DNA from: an uncultured Lysobacteraceae bacterium
GTDB lineage: Bacteria > Pseudomonadota > Gammaproteobacteria > Xanthomonadales > Xanthomonadaceae
DNA: 64,000 bases
NCBI GenBank assembly: GCA_902825775.1
Contig: CADECF010000007.1
Span: 139,078-203,077 of the forward strand
Direction of reading: 5' to 3'
In this document: positions 28,592 through 37,752 of the stretch, in pieces
Layout of the letters: every line of letters starts with the position of its first letter
Position numbering within the stretch: position 1 is the first letter of the stretch
Notes under the pieces: generated by a model
Database searches by the model: none
The model's input: only the letters and a program-made list of their open reading frames with translations
What the model was told of the DNA's origin: nothing
Made by a program: the position numbers and the translations under genes

Positions 28592-30433
28592 ATGCACGGC
28601 AGCGGTCTGCAACTGGCATTGGTGTTCCTGCTCGCGGCAGTGATCGCGGTGCCTTTGTTCAAGCGTTTCGGTTTGGGCGCGGTGCTCGGCTATCTCGCGG
28701 CGGGCGTGGCGCTGGGCCCGGACGGCGCGCAAGTGATCGCCGATGCCGAACCGGTGCTGGCCGCCAGCGAAATCGGCGTGGTCATGATGCTGTTCGTGAT
28801 CGGCTTGGAACTGTCGCTGCCGCGGCTCAAAGTGATGCGCAAGTCGGTGTTCGGCGCCGGCGGATTGCAGGTGGCGATATCGGGCCTGGCGCTGGGCGCG
28901 ATCGCGCTGATGGACGGGCTCAGCTGGCAGGCGGCGCTGGTGATCGGCCTGGGCCTGGCGTTCTCGTCGACGGCGGTGAGCCTGCAGTTGCTCGCCGAAC
29001 GCAAGACCTTGGGCACCGAACATGGGCGCTTGGCGTTCGCGATCCTGTTGTTCCAGGACCTGGCCGCGATCCCGCTGATCGCGGCGATCCCGCTGCTGGG
29101 GCAAGCCGCCTCCACCCATCCGCAACCGCTGTGGATCGCCACGCTCAAGGCGATCGCCGCGATCGCGGTGGTGATCGTCGGCGGCCGCTATTTGCTGCGG
29201 CAACTGTTCCGCGGCGCCGCGCGCATCGGCGTGCCCGAGATGCTCACCGCCAGCGCGCTGTTCGCGGTGCTGGGCGCGGCATGGGTGATGCAACTGGCCG
29301 GTTTGAGCATGGGCCTGGGCGCATTCCTGGCCGGCGTGCTGCTGGCCGATTCGGAATTCCGCCACGAGATCGAATCGCAGATCGAACCGTTCAAGGGCTT
29401 GCTGCTGGGCCTGTTCTTCATGGCCGTGGGCATGAGCATCGACATCGACCGGGTGGTGATGGAGCCGGTGGTGGTGATGGCCGGGGTGGCGCTGTTGCTG
29501 GCGGTGAAGTTCGCGGTGCTGTTCTTCGTCGCGCTGCGGCCGGGCAATCTCGATCCCAGGGAAGCGTTGAGGCTGGGCAGCGTGATGGCGCTGGGCGGCG
29601 AATTCGCGTTCGTGATCTTCACCGAAGCCGACCGCGCCGGGCTGATCGATGGACCCATGCACGATCGTCTGGTGGCGATCGTCGGCGTATCGATGGGTTT
29701 GACGCCGCTGCTGATGATCGCGGTGGACCGGCTGATCGGCCTGCGCCCCGCGCCCAAGCAGGAGCGCGAGTTCGACCAGCTGCCGGACGACCATCCGCCG
29801 GTGATCATCGCCGGCTTCGGCCGCTTCGGGCAGATCGTGGCGCGCCTGTTGATCGCGCAACGGATACCGTTCGTGGCGCTGGAAACCGATGCGCAGCAGG
29901 TCGACTTCATGCGCCGCTTCGGCAACAAGATCTATTACGGCGATCCGGCTCGGCCGGAACTGCTGCGCGCCGCCGGCGCGGCGCAGGCACGGATCTTCAT
30001 CGACGCGATCGACGATCCCGAGGCCAACCTGCGCACCGCGCGGGTGGTGCGGCGCCTATACCCGGACTTGAAAGTGTTCGCACGCGCGCACGACCGCCGC
30101 CATGCCTGGCAGCTGATGGACTTGGGCGTGGAAGTATTCCGCGAAACCTTCGCGTCCGGCCTGGAAATGGGCCGCGAAGTGCTGGTGTCGCTGGGCGTCC
30201 CGCGCGACGTCGCCATCGACCGCGCCCAGCGCTTCCGCGACCACGACGAACGCCTGCTCGCCACCCAGCACTTGATCTACGACGATGAGAACGCGTTGCT
30301 GGAAACCGCGTTGCAGGGGCGCGCGGAACTCGAACAGCTGTTCGAGGCCGACCGCGAAGGCGATGACGAAATGCGCAGCGATGCGCTGAGCATCGTCAGC
30401 GGCATTTCGCGGGATTCCGATCCGCGCCGTTGA
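28592..30433 (+). CDS. Kef-type K+/H+ antiporter (CPA2) with RCK domain
   Basis: The 613-residue membrane protein has about 12 hydrophobic helices (residues 1-380) with the CPA2 motif GLGLAFSSTAVSLQLLAE and LFQDLAAIPL, followed by a cytosolic RCK/TrkA-N domain (PVIIAGFGRFGQIVARLL, about 400-520) and a helical tail. Length and order match KefB/KefC (601-620), which export K+ under electrophile stress and are gated by glutathione adducts. Whether it is KefB or KefC cannot be settled here; no KefF/G partner is adjacent. Confidence 0.92.
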   Translation: MHGSGLQLALVFLLAAVIAVPLFKRFGLGAVLGYLAAGVALGPDGAQVIADAEPVLAASEIGVVMMLFVIGLELSLPRLKVMRKSVFGAGGLQVAISGLALGAIALMDGLSWQAALVIGLGLAFSSTAVSLQLLAERKTLGTEHGRLAFAILLFQDLAAIPLIAAIPLLGQAASTHPQPLWIATLKAIAAIAVVIVGGRYLLRQLFRGAARIGVPEMLTASALFAVLGAAWVMQLAGLSMGLGAFLAGVLLADSEFRHEIESQIEPFKGLLLGLFFMAVGMSIDIDRVVMEPVVVMAGVALLLAVKFAVLFFVALRPGNLDPREALRLGSVMALGGEFAFVIFTEADRAGLIDGPMHDRLVAIVGVSMGLTPLLMIAVDRLIGLRPAPKQEREFDQLPDDHPPVIIAGFGRFGQIVARLLIAQRIPFVALETDAQQVDFMRRFGNKIYYGDPARPELLRAAGAAQARIFIDAIDDPEANLRTARVVRRLYPDLKVFARAHDRRHAWQLMDLGVEVFRETFASGLEMGREVLVSLGVPRDVAIDRAQRFRDHDERLLATQHLIYDDENALLETALQGRAELEQLFEADREGDDEMRSDALSIVSGISRDSDPRR

Positions 30434-30440
30434 TCCTGCT

Positions 30441-30470
30441 CTGTAGAGCGGAGCTTGCTCCGCTGCTTCG
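30441..30470 (+). repeat. REP family B, left flank of RAYT
   Basis: CTGTAGAGCGGAGCTTGCTC followed by CGCTGCTTCG lies 25 bases beyond the RAYT stop. The inverted counterpart is at 31041-31070. Confidence 0.85.
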
Positions 30471-30494
30471 CACAACGAAAGCGCATAGCCAGAC

Positions 30495-30959
30495 CTACAA
30501 ATCTGCGCTGCCTCGAATCCATCTGCACCACCAATAAGGATATTCTTCGATCCTGGACGCTATCCCAGCCCTGATCGGATTCATCACGATGTATCGAGCC
30601 TGCATCAATAAGTCTTCATCGGTCCGTATGCAGCGATCATAGAAGCCCGGCTGCCACACGGTTCCCTTGCCACCGGCCATCAAGTTTATCGCCCGGGCAG
30701 CGCGTGACTTGAATCTTTGCAGACCGCTTTGCAGGGAATCGGAACGCAGTTCGAATATCCAGTGGATGTGGTCCGGCATTACGACCCATGCATAGTTATC
30801 CATCCAACCTTCGCGTTCGCAGGTGAGAAATTCCCCTATCACGACCCTTGCCACCGAATCCGGCAGGAATAGCGGCGACCGTCCGTTCGCTACGGTCGTG
30901 ACCGCATAGATCGAGCCGATTCGTGATATCCGGTTGCGCGAGAGCTTTGGGCTGGCCAT
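30495..30959 (-). CDS. REP-associated tyrosine transposase (RAYT)
   Basis: This 154-residue single-domain Y1_Tnp protein carries the HUH metal-binding motif in MPDHIHWIFEL (residues ~61-71) and the catalytic tyrosine in QARYIVMNPIRAG (~120). RAYTs bind and cleave REP hairpins and are thought to spread them; most are domesticated single-copy genes. It is flanked on both sides by inverted copies of REP family B, whose other copies lie at 13.1, 19.8, 20.4, 20.5 and 45.9 kb. Together these look like a complete REPtron. Confidence 0.92.
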   Translation of the reverse strand: MASPKLSRNRISRIGSIYAVTTVANGRSPLFLPDSVARVVIGEFLTCEREGWMDNYAWVVMPDHIHWIFELRSDSLQSGLQRFKSRAARAINLMAGGKGTVWQPGFYDRCIRTDEDLLMQARYIVMNPIRAGIASRIEEYPYWWCRWIRGSADL

Positions 30960-31040
30960 GCGTGCAGCATGTCAAGGCGCATCATTCTCGGGAGCTCATT
31001 TTCAACTCATGCGAGCGTAGGGAATCGCCGGTCTTGCAGC

Positions 31041-31070
31041 CAAAGCAGCGGAGCAAGCTCCGCTCTACAG
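31041..31070 (-). repeat. REP family B, right flank of RAYT
   Basis: CAAAGCAGCGGAGCAAGCTC followed by CGCTCTACAG is the inverse of the left-flank copy at 30441. It lies about 80 bases upstream of the RAYT start and just beyond the end of the ankyrin gene. Confidence 0.85.
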
Positions 31071-31090
31071 AACAAAGGCAAAGCGAAGCT

Positions 31091-34000
31091 TCAGCGCGGT
31101 TCGCGCAGAAAGCGGGCCATCGACACGCCGGACTGCAGCGGGGCGAATTCGCCGGCCACGTCGACGAAGCCGCGCATCACCGCGATCTCGCGCGGGGTGC
31201 GGTTGAGCGCGTCGCGCAGGCCGGGGTCGCTGCCGGCGCGGAGCAGGCGCTGGGTCACGCGCAACAGACCGTGCAAGGCCGCCAGGTGCAGCGGGCCGAA
31301 GCCGCGCGGGTCCTGCGCGTCCAGCGATACTTCTTCGTCCAGCAAACGATCCAGCGCAACCAATACGGTGTCCTCGTCGCAGGCCGTGCCCGGTTCGGCG
31401 CGCGCGCCGAGCAGCAACAGCAGCGGCGTGACGCCGCCGGCGGCGGCGGCGTCCGGTTCTGCGCCGGCCAGCAGCAGCGTGTCGATCAGGGCGAGTAAGC
31501 GCGGACGTTCGCGCGCGGTGAAGCCGTACAGCGATGCGCAATGCAATGGCATCAAGCCCTGCGCATCGCTGGCGTGGACGTTGGCGCCGGCGGTGAGCAG
31601 GCGCGCGGTGAGATCGGGCAATCCGAGCGCGGCGGCCAACATCAGTACGGTCACGTCGCCCGGCAGGCGTTGCTCGAGTTCGGCGCCGGAGGCGAGCAAA
31701 CCATCGACGATGTCGGTCTGACGCATGCTGACCGCCGCCGACAACGGCGTGGCGCCGCTGTTGGCCGCGCGACCCGGATCCGCGCCGCGTGCCAGCAGCA
31801 GATCGACGGTGGCGCGATGGCCGCCGCCAGCCGCGCGCAGCAGCGCGGTGCAGCCCTGGTTGTCGGTGGCGTCCACCGGCAAGCCGAGATCGAGCAGACG
31901 GCGCACCGCATCGGCATCGCCGACGATCGCCGCTGCCGGCACATCGCCCGGCTGCAAGGCGCGATGCGGCAACGGCCAGCCGCGCCAGTCGAGCCAGTCG
32001 GCCAGATCGCGGCGGCCGCCGGACAAAGCCACGCCGAGCGGCGTCTGTCCGTCGGCGGCGCGCAAGTCCGGCGACGCGCCGCGCGCGATCAGTTGTTTGA
32101 GCACGCTTTCGCGGCCGAGCGCGGCGGCCAGATGCAGCGGCGTCATGCCGTGCCCGTCGCGCGCATCGGGATCGACGCCGTGTGCGATCAAGCGATCGGC
32201 CAAGCGCAGCCAGCCTAAGCGCACCGACAACGCCAGCGCCGGATCGCCCGACGGCGCGGCCGCGAACGGATCGGCGCCGCGCTCCAACAGATCCAGCGCG
32301 CAATGCTCGAGCGACAGATCGGCTTGATCGTCGGCATGGCAGCCGGCCACGAAACGCGCCAGTCCGCCCGCGCCCGCCGGCGACACCGCGCGGCGCAGCA
32401 AGGCCTGCAAGACCGGCAGCGCGGCGCGTCCGCGCGACAGCGCCGCGAAGATCGCGTTGTCGCCCTGGGCATCGCGCGTTTCCGGATCGGCGCCGCGCGA
32501 CAGCAGCCATTCCAACGCCTGCGGGTCCAATTCCGCGTCGTGCAGCAGGCTGCCCAGTTCGGATGGGCTCAGCAGCTTGGCCAACGCATCGTTGTCGCCG
32601 TTGCGGCCTTCGTGCAACGCGTCACGCAACAAGGCCAACGGCGCGCGATCGGCGGGCGCTTCCTCGTCGTCGCCCGCGCCGACATTGCTCGGCAACGGAT
32701 AGCCGGGATCGAGCGCGGTCACGATCGCCCAACGCCCGGATTCCGCGGCGCGCTCGATCGCGCGCTTGCCATCGCGATCGAGGTGGTCGGGATCGGCGCC
32801 GAGCTCGAGCAGACGCCGCATCAACGCCGGCGTCGCCTGTTCGGAAACGCTGGCGCAGTGCAATGCGTTGCGGCCTTCGCCATCGGCGGCGGCAAAATCG
32901 GCATGCGCCTCGGCCAGGCGTTCGATCGTGGCCGGCGAACCGCCTTGCGCGGCGTCGAGCAACGGCGTGCGGCCGGCGTCGTCGCGCGCCTGCGCATCGG
33001 CGCCGGCGGCCAGCAACGCGGCGACGATCTCGGCGTGCCCGGCCAGACTCGCGGCATGCAGCGCGCTGCGGCCGCGCGCGTCGCGCGCGTCGACCTTGGC
33101 CTTGTGCTTGAGCAGCAATTGCACGCCGGCGGGATCGTCCTCGTCGGTCGCCGCCGCCGACAGCAGCGCCGGCTGGCCCTGCGCCGGCTCGGCGCGCGCG
33201 CCGCGCTCCAACAGGAAACGCGCCAGCCGCCAGTTGCCGGCGGCGCAGGCGATCGCCAAGGGCGATTGGCCTTCGTTGTTCAAGGCATCGATTTCGGCGG
33301 CGGCATCGCGCAGCAGCGCGGCCACGCCCGGGTCGGTGCTGCGCGCGGCGTGATGCAGCGGCGTATTGCCATCGGTATCGGCCGCGCGCGGATCGGCGCC
33401 GTTGGCGAGCAGGGTCATCACCGCTTCCGGGCGACCATGCCAGCTGTCGCGCGTGGCCGCCAGCAGCGGCGTCATGCCGCCATGCGCCTGGTTGACCTGC
33501 ACGCCGTTCGCGATCAGCGCGCGTAGCAGGCGCAAGTCCGGCAACACCGCGGCCAGCAGCGGCAGCGTGCGTTGGTCGCGATCGTCCGCGACAGGTGAAG
33601 CATGCGGATCGGCGCCTGCGGCCAGCAATTCCAGCGCGCGTTCGACGCGTCCGCTGCGCGCGGCGGCATAGAGCGCGGCGTCGGGATCCTCTTCCGCATC
33701 CGCGGCCACCGCATCGTCTTCGTCCGCGGCGAAATCTTCGGCCACTGCCAGGGGCGGCGGTGGGGTGCGTTGCAGCAACCAGTGCAAAGCCGGCAAAGCG
33801 ACGACGTATAGACCCCCCACGACCCAGCGCGCTGTCGGCGCCAGCAATCCCGGCCAAACCAACAACATGGCGATAGCGAGCATCGCACCGGTCAGTGTCG
33901 CTGCGCGCCAGCCCGTGGAAATGCCGATCTGCACGTCGTCCAGCCGCTGCCAACGTTCGCGCAGATCACCGCTTTTGCGCTCCAGGCCGCGCCACACCGG

Positions 34001-34360
34001 CCAGGTGCGCCATAAACCCAGCCAGACCACGCCCACGACCAGGCTCAGGCCGATCGCCGCACCCAGGCTGCCGCTCTGGCGCAAACCCGCCAGCGGCCAG
34101 GCGATCAGCAATGCGGTCAGCGCCAAGCCCGCCCCCCACAACATCAGCAGGGTGCCGGCGTCGGTTGCGATCGTTCGCCGCCCCGTCGCATCCCACTTCG
34201 GCTCGACGCGGCTGCCCTGCCACCACGACACCGCCAACGCCAGCGCCGGCTGCGCCAGCCAGGCGCAAAGCGCCGCCACGGCGCCGCCGAAACCCGTCAG
34301 TGCGGCCAACACCAGTCCTATCGCCAGCGCCGCGGCCGGCAGGCGCCGGAACTTAGGCAT
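31091..34360 (-). CDS. Large membrane-anchored ankyrin-repeat protein
   Basis: The 1089-residue protein starts with about five hydrophobic helices (residues ~5-195), then a very acidic linker ([20 protein letters not shown], ~205-225), then some twenty ankyrin repeats with the classic GxTPLHxAAxxGxxxxxxxLLxxGADxxxxD pattern (e.g. [20 protein letters not shown]). The ankyrin array presumably faces the cytoplasm and binds proteins. A specific partner cannot be deduced. The start at 34360 overlaps the YcgL gene end by eight bases, so they are coupled. Confidence 0.9.
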   Translation of the reverse strand: MPKFRRLPAAALAIGLVLAALTGFGGAVAALCAWLAQPALALAVSWWQGSRVEPKWDATGRRTIATDAGTLLMLWGAGLALTALLIAWPLAGLRQSGSLGAAIGLSLVVGVVWLGLWRTWPVWRGLERKSGDLRERWQRLDDVQIGISTGWRAATLTGAMLAIAMLLVWPGLLAPTARWVVGGLYVVALPALHWLLQRTPPPPLAVAEDFAADEDDAVAADAEEDPDAALYAAARSGRVERALELLAAGADPHASPVADDRDQRTLPLLAAVLPDLRLLRALIANGVQVNQAHGGMTPLLAATRDSWHGRPEAVMTLLANGADPRAADTDGNTPLHHAARSTDPGVAALLRDAAAEIDALNNEGQSPLAIACAAGNWRLARFLLERGARAEPAQGQPALLSAAATDEDDPAGVQLLLKHKAKVDARDARGRSALHAASLAGHAEIVAALLAAGADAQARDDAGRTPLLDAAQGGSPATIERLAEAHADFAAADGEGRNALHCASVSEQATPALMRRLLELGADPDHLDRDGKRAIERAAESGRWAIVTALDPGYPLPSNVGAGDDEEAPADRAPLALLRDALHEGRNGDNDALAKLLSPSELGSLLHDAELDPQALEWLLSRGADPETRDAQGDNAIFAALSRGRAALPVLQALLRRAVSPAGAGGLARFVAGCHADDQADLSLEHCALDLLERGADPFAAAPSGDPALALSVRLGWLRLADRLIAHGVDPDARDGHGMTPLHLAAALGRESVLKQLIARGASPDLRAADGQTPLGVALSGGRRDLADWLDWRGWPLPHRALQPGDVPAAAIVGDADAVRRLLDLGLPVDATDNQGCTALLRAAGGGHRATVDLLLARGADPGRAANSGATPLSAAVSMRQTDIVDGLLASGAELEQRLPGDVTVLMLAAALGLPDLTARLLTAGANVHASDAQGLMPLHCASLYGFTARERPRLLALIDTLLLAGAEPDAAAAGGVTPLLLLLGARAEPGTACDEDTVLVALDRLLDEEVSLDAQDPRGFGPLHLAALHGLLRVTQRLLRAGSDPGLRDALNRTPREIAVMRGFVDVAGEFAPLQSGVSMARFLREPR

Positions 34361-34610
34361 CGGCGGCGGTCTCCGGCTCGATGCGCGGCGGGAATTGGAT
34401 ATGGAAGCCGCGTGCGGCCAGATTCTCGCGTACCACTGCGACGTCTTCGCGGGCCAGTTTGCGCTCCGGCGTCAGCGCCACCTCCAGCACGAAGCGCAGC
34501 GGCCCCAACTGGCTGCGCAACGGTTCGGGCAATTGCGTGAACGCATCGCGCTGGGCGAGATAGACGAAGGTGTCGTCCTTGCGCTGGCTTTTATAGACGT
34601 AGGCTTGCAT
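34353..34610 (-). CDS. YcgL domain protein
   Basis: The 85-residue protein begins [18 protein letters not shown] and contains [20 protein letters not shown], matching the YcgL family of small gammaproteobacterial proteins of unknown function. The start at 34610 is chosen as it gives the typical N-terminus. It overlaps the ankyrin gene by eight bases. Confidence 0.88.
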   Translation of the reverse strand: MQAYVYKSQRKDDTFVYLAQRDAFTQLPEPLRSQLGPLRFVLEVALTPERKLAREDVAVVRENLAARGFHIQFPPRIEPETAADA

Positions 34611-34726
34611 CGGGGGCACGGCGGGGAACCGTGACGATTGTGTCGGAAAGGCCGGGAATAGGGAATCTATGCCTGATTTTCCCGGCGAATGGCGTCGGCC
34701 GTCGCGATTCCCGCTTTTGCCGTCGC

Positions 34727-34900
34727 CCCTTCGAAAAAGGAGCGGACAGCCGAAGATGGCAGGGATTTGCTCCTGATGTTGCCCCCTTTGAAAAAGGGGG
34801 CGAATCGCCGAAGGCGATGGGGGATTTGCTTTTGATCTTGCTCTGTCCGGAGACAGGATCAAAAACAAATCCCCCTCGATCCCCCTTTTTCAAAGGGGGA
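34727..34900. repeat. Palindromic repeat, family C
   Basis: CCCCTTCGAAAAAGG near 34727, CCCCCTTTGAAAAAGGGGG near 34782 and CCCCCTTTTTCAAAGGGGG near 34880 make a composite of three half-palindromes between the YcgL gene and cioB. It includes the same GGGGATTTGCTTTTGATC core found in the priA insertion. The remainder of 34611-34920 holds no gene. Confidence 0.85.
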
Positions 34901-34920
34901 AGAACAGCAGGAGCTTCCGC

Positions 34921-35928
34921 TCAGTGATACCCGACGTCGGTCGCGACCTTGCCCTTGAACACGCTGTACGACCAGTAGGTGTAGCCCAAGATGGCCGGCA
35001 GCAGCACGATCAGGCCGGCCAGCACGAACCCCTGCGACGACGGCGGCGAGGCCGCCTGCCAGATGGTCAGCCCCGGCGGCACGATATTCGGCCATATGCC
35101 CAGCACCAACCCGGCGAAACCCAGCGCGAAGAAGCACAGGGTGAGCACGAACGGCGCCGCGTCGCGGCCTTTCCGCATCGCCGCGCGCCATAGCGCGAAA
35201 GCGTTGATCAGCGCCAGTACCGGCACCGGCGCCAGCCACCAGAAATTCCCGCCTTCGAACCAGCGCACCATGATCCGCGAATCCAGGAACGGCAACCACG
35301 CGCTCACCAGCCCCATGAACGCCACCGCCACCAGCACCAGCGGCCGGGTCAAGTCGCGCGCGATCTGCTGCATGCGGCCTTCGGTCTTCAGGATCAGCCA
35401 GGTGGAACCCAACAGCGCATAGCCGAACAGCACCGCGATGCCGGTCAGCATCGAAAACGGGCTGAACCAGCCGAACACGCCGCTGAGGTATTTGCCGCCG
35501 TTCAACGGCATGCCTTCCACCAACGCGCCCAGGATCACGCCCTGCGCGAACGCGGCAAGCATCGAACCCAACGCGAACGCCGCGCCCCAAGCCGGCTTGC
35601 TGCGCTGGGCCTTGAAGCGGAATTCGAAAGCCACGCCGCGGAACACCAATGCGATCAGCATCAGCAGCACCGGCAGATACAACGCCGACAGCACCACCGC
35701 ATACGCTTTCGGAAACGCGGCGAGCAGACCGGCGCCGCCCAGCACCAGCCAGGTTTCGTTGCCGTCCCAGATCGGCGCGGCGGTGTTCATCATGTGATCC
35801 AGTTGCGCTTCGTCTTCCGCGAACGGCGCCAGGATGCCCAGGCCCAGCACGAAGCCGTCGAGCAGCACGTACATCAATACGCCGAAGCCGATTACGCCGA
35901 ACCATATTACGGGTAGCCAATATTCCAT
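34921..35928 (-). CDS. cioB: Cytochrome bd-type quinol oxidase subunit II
   Basis: The 335-residue membrane protein has the N-terminal YWLPVIWFGVIGFGVLMYVLLDGFVLG and IWDGNETWLVLGG blocks diagnostic for CydB/CioB, with about eight or nine helices. It stabilises the haem-bearing subunit I. The gene lies downstream of cioA on the same strand but is separated by a 173-base gap that holds a long hairpin repeat. No small CydX-like gene was found after it. A cyanide-insensitive (CioB) type is suggested by subunit I. Confidence 0.92.
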   Translation of the reverse strand: MEYWLPVIWFGVIGFGVLMYVLLDGFVLGLGILAPFAEDEAQLDHMMNTAAPIWDGNETWLVLGGAGLLAAFPKAYAVVLSALYLPVLLMLIALVFRGVAFEFRFKAQRSKPAWGAAFALGSMLAAFAQGVILGALVEGMPLNGGKYLSGVFGWFSPFSMLTGIAVLFGYALLGSTWLILKTEGRMQQIARDLTRPLVLVAVAFMGLVSAWLPFLDSRIMVRWFEGGNFWWLAPVPVLALINAFALWRAAMRKGRDAAPFVLTLCFFALGFAGLVLGIWPNIVPPGLTIWQAASPPSSQGFVLAGLIVLLPAILGYTYWSYSVFKGKVATDVGYH

Positions 35929-35991
35929 TTTCTCACCTATTACCGCGATTCGCCTTGAAGCGAATACACGGCCATTCGAACCTTCCCTACT

Positions 35992-36096
35992 CCGTCATCC
36001 CAGCGAAAGCGGGGACCCATCTTGATCTTGATCTTGATTCTGGAGCGGAGCGGAAAAGCAAAATGGGTCCCCGCTTTCGCTGGGATGACGGAATTG
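35992..36096. repeat. Hairpin repeat (family D) between cioA and cioB
   Basis: CGTCATCCCAGCGAAAGCGG and its complement CCGCTTTCGCTGGGATGACG, each about 30 bases, flank a loop of about 40 bases. It lies within the operon gap and could reduce or stabilise the cioB message. Confidence 0.85.
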
Positions 36097-36101
36097 AAGG
36101 T

Positions 36102-37505
36102 TCACGTTTTTTCCTGCAAAGTTTCGCCCGCCGCCGACAATGGCCGCGCCGGGGTTTTCTCGCCGTCGTCGCGCCGCGGCGGCGGCTCATGCGGCTGCGG
36201 GCCTTTACGCAGCAACTTGTACAGATACCAAGTGCCGGCGCCGAATACGATCGCGTAGACCAGCGCGTAAACGATGAGCGAAGTCATCACGCTGGCGGCT
36301 GCGAGCGTGGGGCTCACCGCGTCGGCCGTGCGCAACAAACCATAGATCACATAAGGCTGGCGTCCGATTTCGACCACATACCAGCCGGACAGGATCGCGA
36401 CGAAACCTCCGAAAGTCAGCGCGCGCCAGCCGTTCAACACCCACTTGGATTCGAAGAGTTTCCCGCGCCGCCACTCCCACAACGACACCAGCACCAGCAA
36501 CAGCATCGCCACGCCGATCCCGACCATCACCCGGAACGCGTAGAACACCGGCTTCACCGGCGGCCGTTCGCTGGCAGGCACATCTTTCAGCGGCGTGATT
36601 TCCCCGTCCATCGTGTGGGTGAGGATCAGACTGCCGACGCGCGGAATCGCGATTTCGTAATCGTTGCGCTCGGCGGTTTCGTTGGGCACGGCGAACAGCA
36701 CCAATGGCACGCCCTCGCCTTTCGGTTTGTGTTCCCAATGCCCTTCCATCGCCGCGACTTTGATCGGCTGATGTTCGAGCGCGTTGAGTCCGTGCTGATC
36801 GCCGACGAACACCTGGGTGGGCACCGTGATCGCGGCGAAGATCACCGCCGCCTTCAACATGCGCCTGGCCGCATCCACATGCGCGCCGCGGCGCAGATAA
36901 GCCGCGCTGACGCCGCCGATCACGAAACAGGTCGTGATGAACGCGGCCAGCACCATATGCGTCAGCCGGTATGGGAATGAGGGATTGAAGACGATGTCCC
37001 ACCAACTCGCCGGTTCGAACACGCCGTTCACCAGCGTGTAGCCGGCCGGCGTCTGCATCCAGCTGTTGGCGGAGATGATCCAGAACGTGGAGATCAGCGT
37101 GCCCAGCGCCACCATGCACGTGGCGAGGAAATGCAGTTTCTCGCTGACGCGGTTCCAGCCGAACAGCATCACGCCCAGGAAAGTCGCTTCCAGGAAGAAC
37201 GCGGTCAGCACTTCGTAGCTGAGCAGCGGACCGAGGATATTGCCGGCCTGCTCGCTGAGCGTGGCCCAGTTGGTGCCGAACTGGAAGCTCATCACGATGC
37301 CGGACACGACGCCCATGCCGAACGACACGGCGAAAATCTTGGTCCAGAAGAAGAACAGGTCGCGCCAGACGCTGTCGCGGGTGCGCAGCCAACGCCATTC
37401 CAGGAAGGCCAGCCAGCTGGCCAGGCCGATGGTGAAGGCGGGAAACAGGATGTGGAACGAGATGACGAACCCGAACTGGATCCGCGACAGCATCAATGCG
37501 TCCAC
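36102..37505 (-). CDS. cioA: Cytochrome bd-type quinol oxidase subunit I
   Basis: The 467-residue subunit carries the haems of a high-affinity terminal oxidase. Visible blocks are LSRIQFGFVISFHILFPAF with the first His ligand, FFFWTKIFAVSFGMGVVSGI, a short Q-loop after GDQHGLNALEHQPIKVAAMEG, and GRQPYVIYGLLRTADAVSP. A short Q-loop and these blocks fit the cyanide-insensitive CioA subtype. The GTG at 37505 was chosen because GGAG lies six bases before it and MVDALMLSRIQF matches the family N-terminus; an ATG at 37544 would add 13 unusual residues. Confidence 0.93.
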   Translation of the reverse strand: MDALMLSRIQFGFVISFHILFPAFTIGLASWLAFLEWRWLRTRDSVWRDLFFFWTKIFAVSFGMGVVSGIVMSFQFGTNWATLSEQAGNILGPLLSYEVLTAFFLEATFLGVMLFGWNRVSEKLHFLATCMVALGTLISTFWIISANSWMQTPAGYTLVNGVFEPASWWDIVFNPSFPYRLTHMVLAAFITTCFVIGGVSAAYLRRGAHVDAARRMLKAAVIFAAITVPTQVFVGDQHGLNALEHQPIKVAAMEGHWEHKPKGEGVPLVLFAVPNETAERNDYEIAIPRVGSLILTHTMDGEITPLKDVPASERPPVKPVFYAFRVMVGIGVAMLLLVLVSLWEWRRGKLFESKWVLNGWRALTFGGFVAILSGWYVVEIGRQPYVIYGLLRTADAVSPTLAAASVMTSLIVYALVYAIVFGAGTWYLYKLLRKGPQPHEPPPRRDDGEKTPARPLSAAGETLQEKT

Positions 37506-37752
37506 GACGCGCTCCGCGGCACGCGGGGTGGTGCCGCGCCGCATATTGTGCGCCGCATCAAGAGCTCCGTAAACCGTAGGGCGGGCCTAGGCCCACCGCC
37601 GCCATTTCGCAGCCGCGGCGCATCCCGGCGAAACCGTCCATTTCCATAACGAATTGGGGAATTGCCGCCCGCGCATGGCCGCATTTCCGCGGATTTCCGT
37701 CCTGTAACCCGCTGCCGATCTTGCGGCAGTTTCCTTGACGGAGTCCGACCAG

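Noticed and set aside
28504-30288. 594-codon plus-strand frame
   Set aside because: Out-of-frame shadow of the Kef-type antiporter, Arg/Gly-rich with no domain.
37735-37752. TTG start for adhesin 1
   Set aside because: The shared leader with adhesin 2 and the GGAG spacing support the ATG at 37753.
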